Below, in pieces: positions 28,969 through 41,168 of a stretch of 64,000 nucleotides of DNA. The stretch covers positions 1,538,001-1,602,000 of the forward strand of contig NC_062229.1 of NCBI RefSeq assembly GCF_902686445.1. Direction: 5' to 3'. The notes beneath the pieces are model-generated. The model did no database searches. It was not told the origin of the DNA and worked only from the letters and a program-made list of their open reading frames with translations. Each line of letters starts with the position of its first letter. Position 1 is the first letter of the stretch. The position numbers were made by a program, and so were the translations under genes. The stretch is from Sciurus carolinensis. Its lineage: Eukaryota > Chordata > Mammalia > Rodentia > Sciuridae.

Positions 28969-31479
28969 AAAACTGATTTCTGGCAACCTTTAGAAGCTGG
29001 TGATCCTCAAGGCAATGTGCATATTTCCAGCTGGGTTGATTTATTTGGTCTCTAAGACTGTAAGACCCTACAAGGCAGAAAGGGCTTAAGGAAAGTCCTG
29101 TTCACCACGAACTGGGGACCTGGCTGCCCAGCCCTGCAATGACATGGCTTTGCTGCTCCAGAAGAAAAGGCCAGTGTGTTGTGCAGTTCTGAATTCAGGA
29201 CCTAACCGCCGGACGAGACCCCAGGCCCACACCCGACAGCGGCACAGTGTCAGCCCGGCTGTGCTCTGCTGCTCTGAAAGAACAGGACGGAGCGTGCAGA
29301 GCGCTGCCCGCCTAGCGCGCCCTTCTGGAGGCCCAGTCTGAAACGGCTTAGTGTGGACCTGGGGTGTCCCCAGCGCTCCTGTTGGAAGGCCTGGCTTCCA
29401 GGGCAGCAGCATGCAGACCTGGGGCTCTGGGGAGGAGATCCACCAACCAGAGGGCGGACTGTTGGGAGGCGGAGCCCAGGGGCAGGGCCTCGCTGTAGGA
29501 GGCGGTTCGCTGGGGCGCCCTGGGCCCAGCTGCTCTCCGCCGCCATGAGCTGACCGCTTTCCTCTGCTGCGCCTTGCTGCCATGCCCTTTCCGCCTCAGA
29601 GCCAGCTGACCATGGACGGATACCTCTGAAACTGAGCCCAAATACTCTTTCCTTCTCCACTGTTCCATCGGGTATGCTGTCGCTGTGATGAGAAGCTGGC
29701 CAACACAGAAAGCGTCTGCGGGGATAAAACCCTCCTCCTCTAGGGACCTCCCCGGCTGCCGCTCCACACTGCCCAGCACAGTGCATCCAGACTGGCTGCT
29801 GAGCCTCCCACCACAGCTGGCAACACTGGATAGGAGACAGCAGCAGTGGCCCAACTTCTAGAACGTTCCATGCAGAACACCTCCAGGTATCGTCCACACT
29901 GGGGACTGGATGAATTGGTGTCACAGGTGACAAACCATCTTGAATGCCTCAGGCAGCCCCTCTGAGGTGATAGACTGGATTATCCCGTCTACAGCGAGCA
30001 CCCTAGGGTGGGGGCCCCACGGGGACACAGGGTCTATTAGACTCACCACCTGACCAGTGGCTTGACCACTGTGCTTCCAAGGCCCTAAATGATATAACCA
30101 AAATCAATACTGCAGTGTGGACCGACCCTAATCCATAGGGTCCTCTGAAGATAAATTTGCTGTAAAGATACCTGTCCTGATGCCTAGGGGTGCACTGTGC
30201 GGGAAGGCCTGAGAGTCCTTATCCCTGGAGAGTCTTATGTGCACGGCCAGCCCTTGACTGGTGCATGCCAGAGCCCTCCTTCCTCCTGGGATTCTGAGAT
30301 CTTGGCTCATGCCAGGCCAAGGTGACCGTGTAACAGCCCCAGTGGACGTCCCAGCAGCTGAGGCTCTCCTGAGCTTCTCTGGCTGGTGACATTTCACATG
30401 TGTGGTCACAGTGTGCGGCCGTGTGACTCCACGGGGAGACCCTGGCACCGGAGCCTGTGCCACCTCCTCCAGACCTCGCCCCTCACCCTTCCCTCTGCTG
30501 ACCGCGCTGGGTGTTCTCGCCCCACTCAGTCGCACCACAGGGCTCTCTGCAGGGTCCTGCGGGCCCTCCCAGTGACTCCCGACACCAGGCATGGCCCCGG
30601 AAACTCCCGTGTGCCTAGTGTTGAACCATCAGACGCTGTAATGCTCTCTAGCACACTGATTTTTTCACATGCGCCATTAACTGGGCATCCACAGTGTGAG
30701 AAAGAGTTTGTAAGAGCTGTATATACTTGAGCTTTAACGTGCTCGTAACTCTGCAAAGCGGACAGTACTAAGACCAGCTTGCCTTCCAAGGAACGCAGAG
30801 ACCACGAGTGACACCACCCCTCGAATGCCTTGGGCCAGTGTCTCTCCACAGCCTGGGCTCGCAGCACCCACTGCCTTTCCTTCACACCCACCACGCACTT
30901 CCACTGTCCGCACTGCAGCTTCCTCAGGGGAGGAGATGGCTGGACTCTGCCCAGCACTGTGGAGTGGAGAGGAGGGTCCTCTTGCAGCCCCCGGCCTAGG
31001 CCCCTCTCCCGTCTCACTCAAGGCTAGCTCCACCACACCTGACCACTGGCTCCTTTGTCTGCTGCCCGTATGCAGCTTACAATCACACGGTTCCTAGGGA
31101 ACATAGGCCTGAGGGCTGCCACCCTAAAAACAGATAGACTGCGAGGATCTTACTTTCTGTGGAAAACAACAGATACACAAATCAAATGTAAGTACTGTGG
31201 AAGCCAGGAGGGAAGGGGAGACCATAGGAGGAGACCATAGGAGGACATCCCCTATGCAGCACATGACTGCCCTGAATTCCAGGTTGCAGAGCAGCCTAAC
31301 GGGGAACATCAGTTCAACCATCTGAGGAAATACTCCACGTCGATACCTGGATTGCTTGTTTTTACAAAACGTAGAGATATAGGACAACACGCACAAATGT
31401 GCATAACTATATTAATTATTAACTTAATATATTTTTTTCATGTATGAACTTATATATGACTAACATGAATTATGATTCC

Positions 31480-31482
<3 letters not shown>
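28969..31482. other. Intron 1 of the ZNF555-like pseudogene, first part
   Basis: GC-rich in places, with an LTR-like repeat at about 29,430-29,705. Open frames here (for example 29,250-29,933 and 30,526-31,017 on the minus strand) resemble no known protein and sit in CpG-containing DNA where chance frames are common. Confidence 0.45.
29430..29705 (+). mobile_element. LTR-like (MaLR-type) repeat
   Basis: Contains CCATGAGCTGACCGCTTTCC, CAGCTGACCATGGACGGATA and CCTCTGAAACTGAGCCCAAA, close in layout to the copy at 57,740-58,105. The layout (GGAGG...GGGCC, CCATGGACTGAAACCT...) resembles MST/MLT-type LTRs; the family name is tentative. Confidence 0.45.

Positions 31483-31514
<32 letters not shown>
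31483..31514 (+). repeat. (AT)n microsatellite
   Basis: An uninterrupted AT dinucleotide run of about 16 units. Confidence 0.95.
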
Positions 31515-31517
<3 letters not shown>

Positions 31518-32330
31518 ATAATTAAAAGTGTTTATTACATGTGGAGAGTGCAGGGACCCACACCCGAGTTCATTTCAAGGGGATGCCAGAGGTGAAAACT
31601 TGTTCTGTATCAAGGCCAGTCTTCCCTTCATGGAGAACTTTCGATATTTCTATGAATTGTACATATGTCATGTATTTGCATGGATGTTATGTTTTACATA
31701 GAAAAGTCTAAAATATTTTCATATGAATGGACTGTAATCTTCAGGGTTGTTGAACAATATTTTATAATATTCAACAAAGATATATTTTTAAAATCCCCCT
31801 TACCATGGGAGACAGGTGGTAATGGGGAGGAAGAGAGAACGCTTAACCAAGGCAGGGCTGAAACATTAAATTTTTTTAAACCTGAAATTCACCCCTTTGG
31901 AAATATTTTTATCTTATACTGAAGCTCTATTGTTACGTTTACTGAAAAACTGAGGCTCCAATAAGGGAACAAATCTTTTCACAGACACAAACCCAGGGAA
32001 CAGCTCTGAATCCACTCGAGGGTCAAGACCAACCACGGTCCCCCAGGGACACACACACCCCAGCTGCTCACAGCTCCCTCCCTGAGCTGGTGTCCCCCTG
32101 TGCCTGGGAGCGCCCTCCCATCTGGGTTTCGCTGCGCTCTGCAGCGGGCCTCCCCCTCCTCTTTGGGAGAGCCCAGGGCCAGGAGTCTGGAGCGCTCTTC
32201 TCACTACCCCGGCACCCTGTAGGTCGTGGGAAGCTAAGCACTAGAGAGTCTCTGGGGAGCAATCAGGATCGTCACCCCCAGGGTCCACCGCGGCCCTGCA
32301 AGGAAGGAGCATCCGGCGTTCCAGCAACCT
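31515..32330. other. Intron 1 of the ZNF555-like pseudogene, second part
   Basis: AT-rich, then increasingly GC-rich towards the promoter. No gene or repeat was recognised. Confidence 0.45.
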
Positions 32331-32772
32331 AGCGCCGGCCCACCCCACCCCCGCGCTGTCCGGGTCGCCGGGGGCGGTGGCAGCGGGGCCCGGCCACCCG
32401 GGCAGCGATGAGGTCAGAGGGGGGCTTCTCCTCAGCCGACCAAGAAGTCCGGCTGGGCCGTGGCCCCAGGAGAGCAGGAGCGGACAGAGACCACACGGGC
32501 CTCGGGGTCTCCCCGCTGCCCAGTGTCCACGCCTGACACTGGCCGCGTCTCTGTGGGCAGTGAGGAGGCGGGAACGGCCGAGGGTGCGGCGGGAGGACAG
32601 GGACCCTGTACACCTGTGTCTGCGCCCCGCGCTGGAGGACCTGCTCTGGGACCGTGCGCCGCCCAGCTCGGGTCACCGAGCCTCCCGGGATCCCGCCACA
32701 GAGGCCGAGGGCGGAGTGCGCGGCCACCACTTCAACCGCCCCTGCCCAAGCTCGAGCGCCACCGGCACTCAC

Positions 32773-32775
32773 CAT
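32773..32775 (-). pseudogene. ZNF555: ZNF555-like exon 1 start codon
   Basis: GGCAGAGGATG followed by donor GTGAGTGCC, the same first-exon design as the intact sisters. The start codon and donor are preserved despite damage downstream. Confidence 0.75.
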
Positions 32776-33450
32776 CCTCTGCCACTTCTGGGCCCAGGGG
32801 GCCAGTGCAGGCAAGCGCAGGACCGGCACCTGGAGCCTCAGGATGCTCAGCCCTGCCCCCGCCCCTAATTGCACCGCGCTTTCGACGTCTGCACCTCCGA
32901 TTGGACAGTTCCCTACGGAACCCGCCTCCTGACGTCCTGGATTGGTTACTGCTCCGGGCAACCCCTCGGGAACCGCCCCTTTCTCTTCCAATTGGACAGT
33001 TCTTCAGGCCCTGCTCCCGCAGCCTGAGTGACAGCCGTGGTGGGAAGGCACGTGGCCCGCCCCGCCCGGCTAAGTCTTCGTGTGAGCTGAGCTCGCTGCG
33101 GTCCAGGTGGACACGGGTCTCTGCCCAGAGCTCGGCGACCGCTCTGCACGCTCCTCTCTGGGCTGTGGGAGCAGGTCTGACCTAGAGAGCCAGAGCCGAG
33201 ACGCGGAACTGCTTTTTCAGGAGTGCACGTGTCTGGAACCCCGTTCCTTAGAAAACCTTTCGGGAGGGGGGAGCTCCTGCATTATTGCCCAATCAGAACA
33301 CAAGGAGGTCGGGCTCTGTCCAATCATAGACTCCTGCATCAGCAACGCAGCCCAATCAGGGCCAGGGGGCGGAGCGTCGCTGTTCAGTTGTCACAGCGGA
33401 GGGTCCAGCGCTCCCCAGCTCTAACGCCGGGCCGCGGGAGCAAGCGGAGA

Positions 33451-33453
33451 ATG
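33451..33453 (+). pseudogene. ZNF57: ZNF57-like exon 1 start codon
   Basis: GCGGAGAATG followed by the donor GTGAGTACAGG. Position and design match the other cluster genes. Confidence 0.7.
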
Positions 33454-36224
33454 GTGAGTACAGGCGGCCCGAGATGGGCAGGCGCGGGTGGGAGCGGCCC
33501 AAGTCTCCCCGCGACCGGCCAGCAGCGGCCAGGGAGGGGAAGGGGACAGTTTGGGGGAGCGGGTGTGGCGGAGGGACCTCGGCGGGATGACATGCCCTGG
33601 GATGGTCAGCTGTGTCTTCTGTTATTTCGGCCTCAGATTTCATGAAGTGCGACCCAGCGTCTCTGGGTGTCTCGTACTTAGAACACAAATCTGGGTCTGT
33701 CTGCCTCCAGGGCTGAGTGGCGTGGTTCTGGGGCTTGGGCTAAGAACACCGCCGGAGAGAGGCCGCTCAGGAATGTCCTCTCCTCCACTGCAGTGGCGGT
33801 CAAGGCGCCCGGTCCTACGCATGAAAGCAGACGAAGAGGTTGTTAGTCTTAAAAAACAGTAGTCTTCATACAGGGTGCAGAGTTTACAACGGTGCGCGTC
33901 CCTCTTGCATTTCCTCTAATGTGGGCATCAGGTGAGTGTGTATCCTGCAAAATGCGATCTGTACCGCTGAAGAGCGTCAGTGCTGGTGAATTTACAAACA
34001 GGATCGCCCTGAGCCGAGGTCTGTTTTCCCATAGGGACAAGCAGTTCCAGTTATGGAACCACATCAAAAGTGCCTTAGGTTTGCTTCTTACCTAAAGGTT
34101 GGCGGTAGTGATTCTGCTGTACGTATTCAGTCACTGGTGCGGGGGTCTTTTTGTCATGCAGGTTGTCAGTGGTGATGTGAAACAGGTGAGGGTGTGGGGC
34201 CGAGAGGTGAGGCTGCATCTAGCGTGGCCAGGTGAGCCACAGTGAAGCCTGCACGGGGTGGTGGAGGTGCAGCTGGGCTGGCTCAGGGCCTTCCCTGCAG
34301 GGGCCTCCAACCACCGGTGCACCCGCGGAAGGAGCCATTCCTCTTCAGAGAGGCCACTGAGCACGAGGCCAGGGGGCGGTTCCTGGTGCAGATATGTTGC
34401 AGGAGTTTTGTCCTGAGGTTGTAATTTGTGGTTACCCGGAAGTTTTTCCTAAACAGTTGGTTTGCATGTTGAGTTTTAATAATATTAACCAGCCATCCAG
34501 AATGAGTTTATGCTCACTACCCAGTCATATTGGCCTCTTTCACAGAAGTTGCTGAGGCCGTTGGTCAGCATGTTAACTTACTGATTCTAGTGCTTATGGG
34601 CCTCGGTTGCTTCAAGTTTATTTTTCCATCTCCTCGACAGTGCTACTGTAGTCATTCTGATGTAGACGCAGAGAGGTCCCTACCATGATCCTAACAGCTC
34701 TCTTGCCAGCAAGATTGTTAGAGAATGTCTGCAAGATTTGTGCAGGTAGGTCATTGTGGTTTAAAGCTTCCCCTTTCTTAGATATGCAAGATTCCTCTTT
34801 TAAAAGCTAAGGTTTGCAATCAAGCTTGTTGCTGTGCAAAAGTTATGAAAGTTACTATTTCTGTTTTTCTTGATAAAGCTCCCCTCTGTCCAGCCTAAGA
34901 ATATAGAGCAAGCAGTAATTCTTATGTACCACTCACGGAGTACAAATCTCAAAGAATTTGCAGACCCAGGTTTCTAGAGATTTTTCCCAGTTTTCCTCTC
35001 TGGATCACTGTAGCTTAAATCAACCTGCTTTCTGGAAATTCCTTGGGTGTCTGGCCTCATCTGTCCTCCATCAATCCTTGTTTTGGTCTCTAAGTGCAAA
35101 ATGCATCTTGAGTTTATAAATTTTAGAGAAACATTGTGGGGTTGTAGATTGTGAATAAGTTTACTAGAAATTGCTAAAGTGTATAAATTGACCCCCACCA
35201 TTCATGACTGTTTTTGTTTCTTGCATTTGATCACCAACACTTGGGATTCTCACTCGTTTTTGTCCAGCAGGACTCCTGGTGGGCACTGGTTGGTGACGCA
35301 GACTCTGGTGCTTGCTGACTGGTTGCTGATTGTCCTGGAGTTAAGCACTTTCCACATGCAGTGCTTCGGAGGTGGCAGTTAGTCCGCAATCATTCTCAGG
35401 CGTACTCATTTCCTAGGCCTCTGCTCTCTTCCTGTTCCCTGGGCTTCCTTTTGATTGGCGTGTGCAATGAGGATCTTCTTCAGGGTGAGGTTTTCCTTTC
35501 TGTCGCTCTGCCCCATGCTGATGGAGGGGCTTCTCATGGGGGCGAAGTTGGGTGATCTCCTCTTTGCAGCTTGGCACTCTGGGTGTAGGCTCCCTGTGCG
35601 CATAATGCATTGTGTCAGAGGCCATCAGGTCACTTGGCTGCGAGATCCCAGAGCCCTCTGTCTGTCATTGCTGAGTCTGCACTGAATTGGTCACCCGGAG
35701 ATGGAGAAGACACTGCTTACACCAGATGACCAACCACTGTCCTCGCCCCTGTGTCCCCGTGCCCATCACGTCCACCACCATGGGCAGTGCCCATCAATAG
35801 GTGGCGCTGGCCCAGAAACTTCCATTCCTCTCCATGGGTCTTCATTCGTCCCGTGACCACCCTCCCCTGGTCACCATCGTGACCATGGAGAGGTGGCTGT
35901 TGGCAGCATGTGTCTTCCAGCTCACTCAGGAGCTTTCCATAAGACCAAGGAGAAGACTGGGTTGACCTCTGTGGACTTTGCAGAAACCCCACCTGTTGAA
36001 GGTCTCGGTGTGGTGACATCAGCGGCTTTCTCAGAACGGGTGCCAGGGCTCCCTCGTCTCCTTTGATGTCATTCTGTGATATTTAATACTCAGTATTTAA
36101 TTGTCTTTCCATGGTTTTATGTTATGTCATTTATTAGATATACTTTGGAACTTAAAGAAATTTTATAATCATTTGAAAATGTAATTAGTTTTGTAGTCTG
36201 TTATCTTCTGAAACTTTTTCTTGC

Positions 36225-36300
36225 AGTATGGGGGGGTGGAACCTGAGACCTGGGAAGTAGTATGCAAGTCCCATCACTGAGCTACAACCCAGCCACCCTG
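36225..36300 (-). repeat. ID SINE fragment, minus strand
   Basis: GGAACCTGAGACCTGGGAAG and CCATCACTGAGCTACAACCC. Confidence 0.6.
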
Positions 36301-38106
36301 AAACAAAAAGCAATGGCTGTGGGCAGTAATTCAGAATGCTCCCAGTTTCATTTTATCTGGACTAAAATTCGTATTCCCTGGTTATGATCATGTCCATTTG
36401 GGTCTTCTGTACACAGTCCTTTGGCCCATGAACAAAGGCGACATCTTGCTTGTTATGATTTCTGTGTAGAGCTCTCCTGCCGGCGCGTGGCTCTCTAGCG
36501 TGAGGCTGCCGGGGGTGAGGCCGTGGGAACGCTTCCTTTCATGGTGTCACTGACGGCGCAGAGCTGCTGTGGTCCGTCCCTTGGTGCAGCTGACTCCTCC
36601 GTGGTCCGTGGGGTGGTACGGCCCCCACCTTCTCCGCGTGGCTGGGAGCTCAGTGGCTGCTCTGTTGAATGGTGCCTCTTTCGCTTCTGCTGTTCAGTGA
36701 GTCCCTTTAGTGTAGCACTGCCATGGCCGGGACCAACTCGGGAGTCTGGGAAACCTCAGGCGGATGGGAGATGCGCTGGAGGGGCAAGGGATCGCCCGTG
36801 GCGGGGGAGCAGACAGACCAGCCTCGGCAGAGCACAACCTGGGGGCCAGCAAGTGTGTGCGTCCCTGACTCGGTGCGTCCACTGTCCACAAACCAAGTGT
36901 GTCAGGTGCTCTGACCCCACGGGGACATCGTTTTCTACGAGAATGGTGGCCCATTCTCTTCTCTCTCTGGCTCAAGTCCGGTCCTAGTTCCTGTAAAGCA
37001 TCTGAACGTTGGCCTCTGCTGCACATGCCCAGATGGTTGGGAGAGCTCTGGCCCCAGCCCCGCGCTTCCTAGAGCTGGTGAGAGGACAGGTGAGGCTGGA
37101 CGCCGGGAATTATCAGGGAGCTGCACTGGTCCAGGGAGGCAAATGCCTACAAATCTCTGGACCCTGGGCCTGGAAATGCTTTGAGATTCATACCCAGTGT
37201 GGGGGTGGGGTGACATGGCAGGTGCCCCGTCCCACATTCCTCGGCTAGACAGGTTTCACAGGTTCTACCAGAGAAAACAGAAGAGAGACTTCTGCACAGC
37301 GCGCTCTTCTGCGTCAGTCTCGCCCCTTTTGCTTGCAGGCCTGTCACTTACAAGAAGAGGAAGCTTCGAGCCACCCTGAGCTCTCTGCAGGAGGCCCGTG
37401 AAGTCCTGCCAACTCTAAACTCCTGCAGAATGAAGCATGACTGTGGTAGGGTCCCTGGAGAAGCTTGTGTGTGACTGTTAGGGTGGTGGTCCCATCCCTG
37501 GAGCTGAACCCCCAAGTCCAGTCTCTTCCCCAGGTTAGACCGGCACCTCCTCACAGCACCGTCGCTGGGCTCGTCCTGCCTCTCCGTCCACTACCCCCTT
37601 CACAGCCGCACGGCTCCTTGTCGTTGGTGTCGGGGCTTGTGCCTCCCGTCAACACTGTGTTGTCCAGGATACCACAGTACTTCTAAAATCCTCGCCCGGA
37701 TGCGTGAGGCCTCTTCTTCTCGTTCAGAAGTTGTTGGCTATTTGATTTTTTTTGGCAAGTAGTTTTTGTTCTAAAACGTTTCATCTGAGCACCCGCCTAG
37801 GTGGCCTGTTCTCCCCGTGACTCACCAGGCTGACTGGGCAAGGTAGCGAGACCCTCTCTCAAAATAAAAAGATAAAAAGCGCGACCCCTGGGTCAAACCC
37901 CCATTACTGCAAAAGCAGTTTCACTTGAAGACGTAGTGGAACTTTCCAGAACCCCGACTGTGTTTGGGCGTCTGAGGCTGTGCTGAGGTGAGATGGCCCT
38001 GGGAACACCCCTCCCTCCGCTTGGTTGCCACCCACAGGCCGACTGGCCACGTCCTTCACTAGCCCTCATCCCTTACCGAGGACTGCTGGCCTTTAAAACT
38101 CAGTCT

Positions 38107-38290
38107 CCGCTGGGTGCAGTGCTGGGCCCGCCCAGCAGCTCAGGAGGCTGAGCCAGGAGGATCTCGAGTTCAAAGCCAGCCCCAGCAATTTCATGTGGAG
38201 AACTTTTCTCAAAATATACACCGGGCTGGGGATGTGGCTCAGTGGTTAAGCCCCGGGTTCAGTCCCCAGGACAGAAATCTTCACACTCTT
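38107..38290 (+). repeat. B1-dID SINE
   Basis: B1 (GCTGGGTGCAGTGCTGGG, AGGAGGCTGAGCCAGGAGGA) joined to ID (GGGCTGGGGATGTGGCTCAG, then GGTTCAGTCCCCAGG). Confidence 0.9.
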
Positions 38291-38534
38291 CTGCTGCCAC
38301 CGTGAAGTGGAAATGTGATTCTGCTCCTCTCCCCGGCCCACCTCCACCTCGAATGGTGCCTAAAGTCTCCTCCCTGCGTTACCGCTCTGCTCCGGGGTGC
38401 ACAGGGCTGCGGAGACAGGTCTTCCTTATAACCCTGGGTCTGCCCCTGGTGGCACTGGGTCTGCCATCATGCTGGCAGGCAGGGCACTGAACAATGCTGT
38501 CGGGAAAGACCCTGAACTTCATGCTGTTTTTCAA

Positions 38535-39062
38535 ACCCCAGCTTTATTGACATTTAATTTGCATACTACACAACAGAACCAAGTACCTCATACATTTCCT
38601 TACTTTTTAGTACCTTCACAGAATTGTGCCTCCAGCTCCACAGTCAACTTTGCAACATTCTCACCCCCCCCCCGACACCCTGGGACACTCAGCTGTCACC
38701 CCGCTCCCCCAGAGCCTCTGCTCAGTCAGACGGCTACTCTGCTGTCGGCCCCTACACGCCCCTGCCCTGCGTTTGTATGAACGAGGTCACAACTGTGGTC
38801 TTGTCTGGCTGGCTCCTTCATGGAGCACCAAGTGGCCAGGTTTACCCGTGGGGTGCTGTGTCGGTCCCTCGTCCCTTGCCGCTGTGTGGACATGTGGCGC
38901 CACATTCTGTTCACCTGCCTCGCATCGCCTCAGTTTGGCAGTTGTGCACAGGGCTGCCAGGAACATCTGTGGACGGGGACCTCTGAATGCCGGCTTTCAG
39001 AGATCTTCAGGCTGTATCCAGGAGGGGAATGCTAGACCATCCGGAAACACTGTTTAACTTTT
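38535..39062 (-). mobile_element. L1 (L1M-like) 3' fragment, minus strand
   Basis: Reverse L1 text: CCCAGCTTTATTGACATTTA, TAGTACCTTCACAGAATTGT and, at the end, AATGCTAGACCATCCGGAAA with CACTGTTTAAC. It is heavily diverged and GC-shifted, and carries a C tract at about 38,665-38,675. Confidence 0.6.
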
Positions 39063-40444
39063 TTCTTTTTAATAGACTTTGTTTTTAGATCCCTTTGTGT
39101 TTACAGCAAGTTTGAGCAGAGTGCAGAGTTCCCGTCTCCCCGTCCCCACACACATGCACACACATGTACGGCTCCCGAGTCCACGTCTGGCTCCAGGTGG
39201 GGCCCTGGGTGCAGGTGAGGCTCTTGCCCTGACACCTCGTCACCCAAAGTGTGTTGTCAGAATGGCCTCAGATGAATTCCAAGGGGAGAGTTGCAGCCGG
39301 CGGCCGTGGGTCCCTTCCCCGTGAGGCAGTGCTGTCCTGCACCTTGCGCCTGTCACCGCAAACCTGACAGTGTTCTAATTGGGAACCTGCCGTGGAGTCA
39401 ACAGGGGAGATTGACTCCTGGGAGCCCACCCAAGCCTCGGGTCACGTGGGCATGGAGTCCCCACGTTACTGGCCTTAGCTACTCGAGGTCCGGCTCTTCC
39501 AGAAACCTCGCGTAGCTGGCCTGGGCCTCCAGATGAACAGAAACACATTCAGCTGTCACACGACTGACGTCAGCTTGGCGCTTGGCGCCGGGACCCAGCC
39601 CCCTGCACAGCGACGGTGCTGTCACGGGTGTTTCCAGAGGCCCAGCCTCCTCCCGCAGCCTGTGGGGGTCACGAGCAGGGTCGGGGCAGGTGCAGCCTGC
39701 TGGGTCTTCCTTCTGTGACACGGATTTGTCTCATTCCATAGCATCCCCTTCTGTGCCCCGCCGGTGGACGGGAGTAGGACAAGAGAGGTGCAGTGAGGGA
39801 CAGGTGGGGTCGCGTGAGTCTGCTCAGAAGCACGAGCCTGCAGCGCGTGCGACCTACGTCTGAACGCCCCTGCTGCTGTGCGAGGGCAGTGGAATCGGTG
39901 GCCGAGAGACCAAGACGACACCTAGGAACGGGACATCACCGAGGCCTGTCAGGAAGTGCTGGAGGGGGCCATGGGCGGCCGAGGGCTGGGCAGGAGCAGC
40001 TCCCCTCGGCTCCGCAGAGGCAGCGCCTCTCGTCCCTCATGCCGCTCCGCTCGGTGGAGGGCAGCTGCCTGGATGGACTCCTCCCTCTGTGTGCACGGTC
40101 AGCTCGGCCGGCTTTGCCCCACCCTGTGGCCCCACCCCAGGGAACTTGGCACGTGTGCAGAGGGCAGCGCGGGGTACCGCCTGCCGGCCGCCAGCACACA
40201 GAGGCGGGCAGTGTCCCTCGAGTGCCGGCGTGCGCGCATGCGGGACTGCGCTCCCAGCTCCCTCCGCGTGGCCACGTGTGGGGAACAGAGGGGCGCCCGG
40301 GATGTGTTCTACAGCTCTTTCAGGCCAGTGGCATCCTGCAGTAGAGGCTGGGGGCCGGGCGGGTCTGGGGTCCACCTCCTATGAACTGAGCCCTGGGCTG
40401 CGGTGCTGACTCACAGGTCTCCTGAGGACGCGTGGGCTGTTTAG

Positions 40445-40560
40445 GGTTCTGTCGCCTTGGAGGACGTGACTGTGGACCTCACCCTGGAGGAGTGGGCCCT
40501 GCTGGATTCTGCTCAGAGGGACCTCTACGCTGCAGACCTGCAGGAGCCTGGCCTCAGTAG
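40445..40560 (+). pseudogene. ZNF57: ZNF57-like exon 2: KRAB A box with 11-nt deletion
   Basis: Between TTTAG and GTGAGGG. It reads GSVALEDVTVDLTLEEW, ALLDSAQRDLY, then GCTGCAGACCTGCAGG instead of the AGAGATGTGATGCTGGAG pattern of the sisters. The exon is 116 nt rather than 127, so the frame is lost and the VMLE motif is missing. Confidence 0.88.
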
Positions 40561-40956
40561 GTGAGGGTGGCCTCTTCACCTAGTTCTTTGAAAATAATAT
40601 CTCTTGCTTATCTAAGCCTGTTCCACAATTTGGGAACGTACACGGGGCATACGTTGGTGTCTAAGACAGACTTGGTCATGCTGTCACAGAGCTAGAGTCT
40701 AATAGTGTCTCTGTGACAGTGACAATATTCAAATGAAACAGATCTTACTCTTGCCTTGATTTTAAAGACAAAGCTCCTTTGCTGTCATTAATGTGAGTAT
40801 AGGTTGCACGGGTGGTTTCAGGTCAGAGAGGTTTCTTGTTTGGAATCTCAGGATAATTTTGACCCCATGGGCCCGTTACTGATGGTCTTCAGACTGCCGA
40901 ACTCTGCGTCTTTCTTTGCCTGTAGAGACCTGCTTCCCTAAAAGATTGGTTCACCA

Positions 40957-41100
40957 TTCTAGCTGGGCATGGTGGCATGTGTCTGTCATCCCAGCCACTC
41001 AGGAGGCTGAGGCAAGAGGATCACAAATTCAAGGCCAGCCCGGGCAACTTAGTGGAACTCTATCTCAGAATCTTAGCGTGGGGGCGGAGGCCAGAGAGGA
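40957..41100 (+). repeat. B1 SINE
   Basis: AGCTGGGCATGGTGGCATGT, AGGAGGCTGAGGCAAGAGGA and AGGCCAGCCCGGGCAACTTA. No clear ID partner follows. Confidence 0.85.
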
Positions 41101-41168
41101 GGTTCAGTGGGGTGCGGAGTCTCCTCCGGGCCTCACACTCAAACACAGCTCGCTTTGTTCTGTTTCAG

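Larger units (their letters stand above)
25450..32775 (-). pseudogene. ZNF555: ZNF555-like KRAB zinc-finger pseudogene
   Basis: It has the same four-exon plan as ZNF556: ATG exon 32,775-32,773, KRAB exon 28,136-28,010 (127 nt), linker exon 27,607-27,420 (188 nt), finger exon about 26,786-25,450. It matches ZNF555 in the linker (DDETQF, SGSVSQQD, ASVFGKIW) and in distinctive fingers (FNWPVSLWKH, FSVSACFLEHVQM, FKRPSSLPVH). Damage includes TAG at 28,067-28,065 in the A box, TGA in place of Trp in exon 3, a 4-nt duplication there, TGA at 25,790-25,788 between fingers, and several frameshifts in the finger array. Splice sites and the start codon are kept. It could be transcribed as noncoding RNA, but no full protein can be made. 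Confidence 0.85.
32330..33480. promoter_or_regulatory. Bidirectional CpG-island promoter of ZNF555-like and ZNF57-like genes
   Basis: The start codons at 32,775 (minus) and 33,451 (plus) face away from each other, 676 bp apart. On the minus-gene side CCAAT boxes (ATTGG on plus) lie at 32,900, 32,941 and 32,991. On the plus-gene side CCAAT lies at 33,289, 33,320 and 33,352, that is 31 and 32 bp apart. All six are in sense orientation for their gene. NF-Y binds CCAAT and clustered boxes about 30 bp apart are known in strong housekeeping and cell-cycle promoters. Activity today is unknown, since both genes are broken. Confidence 0.7.
33454..40444 (+). other. Intron 1 of the ZNF57-like pseudogene
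   Basis: A 7-kb stretch from GTGAGT to TTTAG. It holds a long unassigned block at about 34,430-35,300 that looks LTR-like, an ID fragment, a B1-dID, antisense L1 DNA and unassigned GC-rich sequence at 36,450-37,700 and 39,080-40,400. No further exon was recognised. Confidence 0.5.

Noticed and set aside
34430..35300. A complete LTR
   Set aside because: The block has LTR-like texture (AT-rich, ends near TTTTGTCCAGCA), but I found no matching second copy, primer-binding site or target duplication, so no LTR is called.
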